From Streptomyces deccanensis (GTDB lineage: Bacteria > Actinomycetota > Actinomycetes > Streptomycetales > Streptomycetaceae): a stretch of 64,000 nucleotides of DNA. The notes below the pieces were generated by a model. That model was not told where the DNA came from. It saw only the letters and a list, made by a program, of their open reading frames with translations, and searched no databases. Location: positions 7,812,001-7,876,000 of the forward strand of contig NZ_CP092431.1 of the NCBI RefSeq assembly GCF_022385335.1. The letters are read 5' to 3'. Made by a program: the position numbers and the translations under genes. Below, piece after piece: positions 58,355 to 64,000 of the stretch. Within the stretch, counting starts at the first letter, position 1. Each line of letters begins with the position of its first letter.

Positions 58355-59176
58355 CTACTTGAGCAGGTGGACCCGCTGGGTCGTCAGGTCGTAGCGGGCG
58401 CCGACGACGGCCACCTCGCCCGCCTTCAGCTTCGCGGCGATGTCGGCGTCGGCCGTCAGCTTGGAGCGGACGAGCCGGACGTTCGCGTCGATGGTCGCCG
58501 CGACCCGGGCGTCGCCGGTCACGCTGTGGTCGATGGCCGGAGCGATCTCGTCGGCGAGGTACTGGATGCCGCTCGGCAGTTCCTCACCGCTCTCGTCCAC
58601 CGCGATGGCCGCCTTCACGGCGCCGCAGGACTGGTGACCGAGCACCACGACCAGCGGGATCTTCAGTTCGAGGACGCCGTACTTGACGCTGCCGAGCACG
58701 GACTGGTCCAGCACCTCGCCCGCGCTGCGCACGGTCATCAGGTCGCCGAGGCCCTGGTCGAAGACCAGCTCCGGGGGGACCCGGGAGTCGATACAGCCGA
58801 GGACGAGCGCGAAGGGCTGCTGACCGGTCGTCAGGGCCTTGCGTACGGCGTAGTCCTCGTCGGGGTGCCGCTCGTGGAAGGTCCGCCAGCGGCGGTTGCC
58901 CTTCGACAGCTCCTTCAGCGCCTCGTCCGCCGTCTTCGGCCGCGTACGGGTGGCGGCGGAGGGCGAGGGGGTGGGGCGGGAGGAGCGGGACACGGGCTCG
59001 GCGTCGGCGGGGAAGGCACCGACCGCGAGACCGCCGCCGAGTACGGCGGTACCGGCCAGCGCGGCGCGCAGGAGTGAGCGTCGGCCGCGCGGCTTGGCGT
59101 GGGTTATCGGGGCGTCCGCGCTGGTGGCGGTCGCCTCGGCGCCGTCGCCTCTGTGGGGTGTTGCGTCAGAGTTCAC
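58355..59176 (-). CDS. Tat-exported beta-carbonic anhydrase
   Basis: A 273-residue protein. Zinc ligands appear as CIDSRV and GHQSCGA (Cys, Asp/Arg pair, His, Cys), the beta-class pattern. A long N-terminal leader contains RGRRSLLRAALAGTAVLGGG, a twin-arginine-like signal after about 30 charged residues, so the folded, zinc-loaded enzyme is probably exported. It hydrates CO2 to bicarbonate outside the membrane. Two direct repeats upstream (59225-59257) may regulate it. Confidence 0.9.
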   Translation of the reverse strand: MNSDATPHRGDGAEATATSADAPITHAKPRGRRSLLRAALAGTAVLGGGLAVGAFPADAEPVSRSSRPTPSPSAATRTRPKTADEALKELSKGNRRWRTFHERHPDEDYAVRKALTTGQQPFALVLGCIDSRVPPELVFDQGLGDLMTVRSAGEVLDQSVLGSVKYGVLELKIPLVVVLGHQSCGAVKAAIAVDESGEELPSGIQYLADEIAPAIDHSVTGDARVAATIDANVRLVRSKLTADADIAAKLKAGEVAVVGARYDLTTQRVHLLK

Positions 59177-59224
59177 GGGCAGGAACGTACGTCCGGCCTA
59201 AACGCTCAAGTGTTCAAGTTGTCG

Positions 59225-59257
59225 AATCATGGACGTGCGTTGATCAATCATGGCCGT
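59225..59257. promoter_or_regulatory. AATCATGGNCGT direct repeats before carbonic anhydrase
   Basis: AATCATGGACGT (59225-59236) and AATCATGGCCGT (59246-59257), 21 bases apart, in the 152-base gap upstream of the gene. Two-turn spacing suits a regulator binding one DNA face. Confidence 0.45.
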
Positions 59258-59328
59258 CCCTTGAATCGCTCTTGGCCACTTCAAGAAGGGTTTTTGGACA
59301 GCCCGTCTTCTGGTGTTCGACTACGCCC

Positions 59329-59997
59329 TCAGGTCCGGTGCGCGAAGACCACCAGGTTCTCCGTGTAGTCCATGACCGTGCGGTCGTAGGCGCCCGCGCA
59401 GGTGATCAGCCGGACCTCGGGTCGGTTGGCGTCGGCGTACACCCGCTTGTCGGGGAAGTCGTCCTTCGCGAACGTCTCCAGGGCGTCGACCACGAAGGAC
59501 ACCCTGGTCCGGTCGGAGCGCACGACGTGGAAGACGTCGCCCTTCTCCAGTTCGCTGAGTTCCGCGAAGACCGCCGGTGAGGTCGCCGTGTCGACGTGCC
59601 CGGCGATGATCGAGGTGCCCGTCTCCCCGGGGACGGCACCCTCGGCGTGCCAGCCGACGAGGTTCACGTCGTCGGCGGGCGGGGCGTCGAGCTGCCCGGA
59701 GCGGCCGACGGCGAGGGGCACGAAGGGGGCGCTCACCCGGATCTCGGGGATGAGCAGCCGGACCGGTCTGACCCGGGGCGACTGCCGGCGCCGGTCCGCC
59801 GGGCTTTCGACGGGCGCGGCCTCCTCGTCGGGGGAGGCGGGCGCGGCCTGCGGGGCGTGCCGCGCGTCCGGCGGGCGGGAGATGTCGGACGAGGAGTCCT
59901 CGCCGCCGAACAGGCTCACCGCCAGGATCAGCAGGACCACGGCGCTCAGCACGGTCAGATTGACGCGGGTGCCGGGGGGAGAGGGGTGGGCTGCCAT
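59329..59997 (-). CDS. Class F-like sortase 2, catalytic Arg apparently replaced
   Basis: A 222-residue sortase with an N-terminal transmembrane anchor (LTVLSAVVLLILAVSLF) and the class F core. His134 (IIAGHVDTA) and Cys200 (LITCAGAY) are present. The usual Arg of the YRDNV motif is Thr212 here (YTENLVVFA); Arg206 lies six residues away and might substitute. GAGGTGG precedes ATG 59997. The likely substrate is the upstream protein (60175-60723), from which it is separated by a hairpin. Confidence 0.85.
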   Translation of the reverse strand: MAAHPSPPGTRVNLTVLSAVVLLILAVSLFGGEDSSSDISRPPDARHAPQAAPASPDEEAAPVESPADRRRQSPRVRPVRLLIPEIRVSAPFVPLAVGRSGQLDAPPADDVNLVGWHAEGAVPGETGTSIIAGHVDTATSPAVFAELSELEKGDVFHVVRSDRTRVSFVVDALETFAKDDFPDKRVYADANRPEVRLITCAGAYDRTVMDYTENLVVFAHRT

Positions 59998-60059
59998 GGG
60001 GAACCACCTCACAGGTACGGCAGCAGAGCGGAACAGACGGAAGGGCGGCGCGCGGTGAC

Positions 60060-60106
60060 CGCACGCCGGAACGCCGGCCGGGGCGCACGCCGGAACGCCG
60101 GCCGGG
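60060..60106. repeat. 24-bp tandem duplication
   Basis: Two copies of a unit starting CGCACGCCGGAACGCCGGCC (60060 and 60084) in the gap between the sortase 2 gene and its presumed substrate gene. It is adjacent to the hairpin at 60105. Confidence 0.8.
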
Positions 60107-60134
60107 CCGCCACACGACACACGGTGTGGCGGCC
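60105..60134. terminator. 11-bp-stem hairpin between substrate and sortase 2
   Basis: GGCCGCCACAC and GTGTGGCGGCC around eight bases, 41 bases after the stop of the minus-strand substrate gene and 108 bases before the sortase start. It may partly terminate transcription so that less sortase than substrate is made. Confidence 0.65.
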
Positions 60135-60174
60135 GCGGCTCGCTATCGCGCCAGGTATCGCGCCCGGCATGGGC

Positions 60175-60723
60175 TCAGGCCACGCTTCCGGCGGTCTTCT
60201 TGCGGCGCAGGGCGTACATGCCCGTACCGGCCACCGCGAGGACCGCCATCCCGCCCGCGGTCACCGCCGGCGAGGCGAGCGCGCCGCCACCGGTGTGCAT
60301 CCCGCCGCGCGGCTTGTCGTGGTCGCCCTTCCAGGCTCCCGCGTCCTCGCCGTCCTTCCAGGAGCCCTTCTCGTGCTCGTCCTTCCAGGACTCCTTGTCG
60401 TTCCCGCCCTTCCACGAGTCCTTGGCGTGGTCGCCGTTCCAGGACTCCTTGGTGGACTCCTCCTCCTTGTCGTAGCCCCCGGCGCCGGGCTTGCCGGCCC
60501 GCTCGGAGTCCCACTGCCCCGTGTCGCCCGGAGCGGTCAGCGCACCGCCACCCGTGTGAACCCCGCCGCGCGGGCCGTCGTGGCTGCTGTCCTTGCCGTG
60601 TTCCTTGCTGTAGCCATTGTCCTTGTGCTCCCACTCGTCACCGTCGGCGTAGGCGCCGGGAGCGGTGACGGCGAGGACGGCGGCCGCCGCCCCGGTGACG
60701 AGCAGCATGCGGGCAGAACGCAT
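60175..60723 (-). CDS. Exported repeat protein with HTGGGAL motif and sorting-like tail
   Basis: A 182-residue protein: Sec signal (residues 1-26, cleavage near YADG), then a charged region with five short Trp repeats (KESWNGDHA, KDSWKGGND, KESWKDEHE and two more; residues 92-137). The C-terminus is hydrophobic (SPAVTAGGMAVLAVAGTGMY) and ends RRKK. The motif PRGG-x-HTGGGAL occurs twice, at 51-62 and just before the hydrophobic tail at 138-149, where LPXTG would be expected. It is probably the substrate of the adjacent class F sortase. GGAAGGA precedes ATG 60723. Confidence 0.72.
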   Translation of the reverse strand: MRSARMLLVTGAAAAVLAVTAPGAYADGDEWEHKDNGYSKEHGKDSSHDGPRGGVHTGGGALTAPGDTGQWDSERAGKPGAGGYDKEEESTKESWNGDHAKDSWKGGNDKESWKDEHEKGSWKDGEDAGAWKGDHDKPRGGMHTGGGALASPAVTAGGMAVLAVAGTGMYALRRKKTAGSVA

Positions 60724-60835
60724 CTGATGGTCCTTCCGCCGGCAGCCGGGCAGCTGGTGCTTCGTCAGCTGACTTGACCCGACTCCGACGTGATCCACCG
60801 TCAGCCGGATCGCACTCCACCACCACTCAGGGCGC

Positions 60836-61831
60836 TCAGCCGGGTGAACCGGGGGCCGGGTCCCCGAAGGCCTCCAGAATGCGTTCGGCGGCCAGTGTCG
60901 CCGTCAACTCGCCGTCCCTGACCCGCTGTTCGAGGCCGGGCGCCAGAGAACGCACGCCGGGGTGGGTGCGCAGCCGGTCGAGGAGTTCGTCGCGGACCAT
61001 CGACCACGTCCAGTCGATCTGCTGCTCCCGGCGCTTGGCGGTGAGGCGGCCGGTGGAGTCCAGGAGCGTGCGGTGCTGCTCCAGACGCTCCCAGACGGCG
61101 TCCAGGCCGGTCGACTCGCGGGCGCTGCAGCTCAGCACCGGCGGCGTCCAGGCCGCGTCCTTGCCGTGCATCAGCCGCAGGGCACCCGCCAGCTCCCGTG
61201 CCGCCGTGCGGGCGTCCCGCTCGTGCGGGCCGTCCGCCTTGTTGACGGCGAGCACGTCGGCCAGCTCCAGGACCCCCTTCTTGATGCCCTGGAGCTGGTC
61301 GCCGGTGCGGGCGAGAGTGAGGAGCAGGAAGGAGTCGACCATGTTCGCGACGGCCGTCTCGGACTGGCCGACCCCCACCGTCTCCACCAGCACCACGTCG
61401 TAGCCGGCCGCCTCCATCACCACGATCGACTCGCGGGTCGCCTTGGCCACGCCGCCGAGCGTGCCGGCCGTGGGGGAGGGCCGGACGAAGGCCGCCGGGT
61501 CGACGGCCAGCCGCTCCATCCGGGTCTTGTCACCGAGGATCGAGCCACCCGTACGGCTCGACGACGGGTCCACCGCCAGCACCGCCACCCGGTGCCCCAG
61601 CGAGGTCAGCATCGTGCCGAACGCGTCGATGAACGTGGACTTGCCGACGCCCGGCACCCCGCTGACCCCGATCCGCCGGGCCCGGCCGCTGTGCGGCAGC
61701 AGTGTCGTCAGCAGCTCCTGGGCCAGGGCCCGGTGCTGCGGCCGGGTGGACTCGACGAGGGTGATCGCACGGGCCACGATCGCCCGCTTCCCGTCGAGCA
61801 CACCCTTGGCGTAGGTGTCGACATCGATCAC
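60836..61831 (-). CDS. meaB: MeaB: G-protein chaperone of methylmalonyl-CoA mutase
   Basis: A 331-residue GTPase: [10 protein letters not shown]-loop, [20 protein letters not shown] (switch region), [12 protein letters not shown] (Walker B) and LAVNKADG (base specificity). It loads and protects the B12 cofactor of the mutase. The GTG start overlaps the mutase stop (GTGA), so the two are co-translated. Confidence 0.95.
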   Translation of the reverse strand: MIDVDTYAKGVLDGKRAIVARAITLVESTRPQHRALAQELLTTLLPHSGRARRIGVSGVPGVGKSTFIDAFGTMLTSLGHRVAVLAVDPSSSRTGGSILGDKTRMERLAVDPAAFVRPSPTAGTLGGVAKATRESIVVMEAAGYDVVLVETVGVGQSETAVANMVDSFLLLTLARTGDQLQGIKKGVLELADVLAVNKADGPHERDARTAARELAGALRLMHGKDAAWTPPVLSCSARESTGLDAVWERLEQHRTLLDSTGRLTAKRREQQIDWTWSMVRDELLDRLRTHPGVRSLAPGLEQRVRDGELTATLAAERILEAFGDPAPGSPG

Positions 61832-64000
61832 AGGTCGAGCCCGAGCTCGTCCGACAGCCCCTTCACCAGGTCGTACGCCGCGTCCGGGATGACCGTGCCG
61901 GGCGGGAAGACGGCCGCCGCGCCCATCTCCAGGAGCGTGGGCACGTCCTGGGGCGGGATCACCCCGCCGACCACGATCATGATGTCCTCGCGGCCCTCCT
62001 CGGCCAGCTGCTCCTTGAGCGCCGGTACGAGGGTGAGGTGGCCCGCGGCCAGCGACGACACCCCGACGATGTGCACGTCCGCCTCGACGGCCTGACGGGC
62101 GACCTCGGCCGGGGTCTGGAACAGCGGGCCGACGTCGACGTCGAAGCCGAGGTCGGCGAAGGCGGTGGCGATGACCTTCTGGCCCCGGTCGTGGCCGTCC
62201 TGGCCCATCTTGGCGACCAGGATGCGCGGCCGGCGGCCCTCGGCCTCCGCGAAGGACTCCACCAGGCTCCGGGTGCGCTCCACGTTCGGGGACTCACCTG
62301 CTTCGTTGCGGTACACGCCGGAGATCGTACGGATCTGGCTCGCGTGCCGGCCGTAGACCTTCTCCAGGGCGTCGGAGATCTCGCCGACGGTGGCCTTGGC
62401 GCGGGCCGCGCGCACCGCCAGCTCCAGCAGGTTGCCCTCGCCGCCGGCCGCCCGGGTGAGGGCGTCGAGGGCGTCCCGACAGGCGGTCTCGTCGCGCTCC
62501 GCGCGCAGCCGCCGCAGCTTCTCGATCTGCTGGGTCCGCACGGAGGAGTTGTCAACCTTGAGCACGTCGATCTGCTCGTCGCTGTCGACCCGGTACTTGT
62601 TGACGCCGATGACGGGCTGGCGCCCGGAGTCGATGCGGGCCTGGGTGCGGGCCGCCGCCTCCTCGATGCGCAGCTTGGGGATGCCCGCGTCGATGGCCTT
62701 CGCCATGCCGCCCGCCTGCTCGACCTCCTGGATGTGCTGCCAGGCCCGGCGGGCGAGGTCGTACGTCAGCTTCTCCACGTAGGCGCTGCCGCCCCACGGG
62801 TCGATGACCCGGGTGGTGCCGGACTCCTGCTGGATGAGGAGCTGGGTGTTGCGGGCGATGCGCGCGGAGAAGTCGGTGGGCAGCGCGAGCGCCTCGTCGA
62901 GCGCGTTGGTGTGCAGCGACTGGGTGTGGCCCTGGGTGGCCGCCATCGCCTCGACGCACGTACGCGTGACGTTGTTGAAGACGTCCTGCGCGGTCAGCGA
63001 CCAGCCCGAGGTCTGCGAATGGGTGCGCAGGGACAGCGACTTGGCGTTCTGCGGGTCGAACTGCTTCACCAGCTTCGCCCACAGCAGGCGGGCCGCGCGC
63101 AGCTTGGCGACCTCCATGAAGAAGTTCATGCCGATCGCCCAGAAGAACGACAGGCGGGGCGCGAACGCGTCCACGTCCAGGCCGGCCTCCCGGCCCGCAC
63201 GGATGTACTCCACCCCGTCCGCGAGCGTGTACGCCAGCTCCAGGTCGGCCGTCGCACCCGCCTCCTGGATGTGGTAGCCGGAGATCGAGATGGAGTTGTA
63301 GCGCGGCATCCTCTGCGAGGTGAAGGCGAAGATGTCGGAGATGATCCGCATCGACGGCTTCGGCGGGTAGATGTAGGTGTTGCGGACCATGAACTCCTTG
63401 AGGATGTCGTTCTGGATGGTCCCGGCCAGCTTCTCGGGCGGCACGCCCTGTTCCTCGGCCGCCACGATGTAGAGCGCGAGCACGGGCAGCACCGCGCCGT
63501 TCATCGTCATCGACACGGTCATCCTGTCCAGCGGGATGCCGTCGAAGAGCTGCCGCATGTCGAGGATCGAGTCGATCGCCACGCCCGCCATGCCGACGTC
63601 ACCGGTCACGCGCGGGTGGTCGCTGTCGTAGCCCCGGTGGGTGGGCAGGTCGAAGGCGACGGACAGGCCCTTCTGCCCGGCCGCCAGGTTGCGGCGGTAG
63701 AAGGCGTTGGACTCCTCCGCGGTCGAGAAACCCGCGTACTGGCGGATCGTCCAGGGCTGGTTGACGTACATCGTCGGGTACGGGCCGCGCAGATACGGAG
63801 CCATGCCCGGGTAGGTGCCCAGGAAGTCCAGGCCCTCCAGGTCCTGCCCGGTGTAGAGCGGCTTGACCGGGATGCCCTCCGGGGTCTCCCACAGCGGATG
63901 GTCACCGCCGGCCGCCTTCTCGACCGCCGTACGCCACTCGTCGGCGCCGCCGTCGACGGACGGGGAGCCCAGCTCGATCCCGGTGAAGTCGGGGACGGAG
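61828..64000 (-). CDS. Methylmalonyl-CoA mutase, N-terminus beyond the window edge
   Basis: An open frame to base 63999; 723 codons are present of about 730, so only a few residues are missing. The catalytic TIM barrel has [33 protein letters not shown] and the active-site region [20 protein letters not shown]. The C-terminal B12 domain has the DxHxxG motif in [15 protein letters not shown] and GGVIPPQD. It interconverts methylmalonyl-CoA and succinyl-CoA with adenosylcobalamin and is coupled to meaB. Whether it acts alone (as a homodimer) or with a small subunit cannot be seen. Confidence 0.95.
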   Translation of the reverse strand, partial: SVPDFTGIELGSPSVDGGADEWRTAVEKAAGGDHPLWETPEGIPVKPLYTGQDLEGLDFLGTYPGMAPYLRGPYPTMYVNQPWTIRQYAGFSTAEESNAFYRRNLAAGQKGLSVAFDLPTHRGYDSDHPRVTGDVGMAGVAIDSILDMRQLFDGIPLDRMTVSMTMNGAVLPVLALYIVAAEEQGVPPEKLAGTIQNDILKEFMVRNTYIYPPKPSMRIISDIFAFTSQRMPRYNSISISGYHIQEAGATADLELAYTLADGVEYIRAGREAGLDVDAFAPRLSFFWAIGMNFFMEVAKLRAARLLWAKLVKQFDPQNAKSLSLRTHSQTSGWSLTAQDVFNNVTRTCVEAMAATQGHTQSLHTNALDEALALPTDFSARIARNTQLLIQQESGTTRVIDPWGGSAYVEKLTYDLARRAWQHIQEVEQAGGMAKAIDAGIPKLRIEEAAARTQARIDSGRQPVIGVNKYRVDSDEQIDVLKVDNSSVRTQQIEKLRRLRAERDETACRDALDALTRAAGGEGNLLELAVRAARAKATVGEISDALEKVYGRHASQIRTISGVYRNEAGESPNVERTRSLVESFAEAEGRRPRILVAKMGQDGHDRGQKVIATAFADLGFDVDVGPLFQTPAEVARQAVEADVHIVGVSSLAAGHLTLVPALKEQLAEEGREDIMIVVGGVIPPQDVPTLLEMGAAAVFPPGTVIPDAAYDLVKGLSDELGLDL

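Overview
This is a high-GC actinobacterial chromosome window, most probably Streptomyces. Third codon positions are G/C-rich, GTG starts and 4-base GTGA/ATGA gene overlaps are common, and I found only one TTA leucine codon in a gene. Characteristic families (SARP regulator, SepF paralogue, DUF5999, DUF6299, DUF6153, class F sortases) and the dispersed GGGGCGCGGGGAACTGCGCG palindromes support this. No tRNA, rRNA, CRISPR array, insertion sequence or prophage was recognised. Both ends cut through genes.

Layout. 1-3142: SARP-type regulator (5' end missing) and a secreted I36-type protein. 3401-7512: a metal/copper-flavoured envelope cluster (DUF4396, DUF5134, M56 protease with BlaI repressor, DUF305 lipoprotein, DUF6153) with a CsoR-like operator. 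7638-9667: a surface-protein/sortase/sigma-factor operon joined by GTGA overlaps. 9852-12746: membrane protein and a two-component system. 12822-17189: assimilatory nitrate reductase fused to its own flavoprotein reductase. 17590-22026: SepF paralogue, AAA ATPase, MazG-like pyrophosphohydrolase, a bldA-type (TTA) gene behind two DnaA boxes, a 55-aa protein and an F420-type oxidoreductase. 22027-22612: a C-rich minisatellite.

22613-34795: a purine nucleoside salvage locus: amidohydrolase, LacI repressor, glutamine-amidotransferase-like protein, purine nucleoside phosphorylase, BMP-type nucleoside ABC transporter, and a secreted phytase-like/5'-nucleotidase fusion. Identical CAAAACGTTTTG palindromes precede the first enzyme and the transporter. 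34924-38957: the Hen1/Pnkp RNA-repair operon. 39176-41038: a fusion of a squalene/phytoene-synthase-like domain with a cis-prenyltransferase. 41277-43378: an SPFH protein coupled to a divergent NAD-kinase-like protein. 43525-45863: arginine deiminase and ornithine carbamoyltransferase.

46693-57301 carries an aerobic 2-aminobenzoyl-CoA (anthranilate) or related aryl-CoA catabolic set: enoyl-CoA hydratase, monooxygenase/OYE fusion, PaaX regulator, aryl-CoA ligase, acyl-CoA dehydrogenase and RidA. It is split by an opposite-strand sulfation cassette (sulfotransferase, teichoic-acid-type accessory domain, glycosyltransferase, APS kinase) that ends in a truncated cysD remnant. A shared TGAC-N4-GTCA operator candidate precedes both halves of the catabolic set. 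57321-60723: small conserved proteins, a Tat-exported beta-carbonic anhydrase, and a second sortase with an unusual repeat-containing partner. 60836-64000: MeaB and methylmalonyl-CoA mutase (N-terminus beyond the edge).

The most noteworthy items are the phytoene-synthase/cis-prenyltransferase fusion, the sulfation cassette with its cysD scar, the split but apparently co-regulated aryl-CoA set, the LacI purine regulon, and the two sortase loci.
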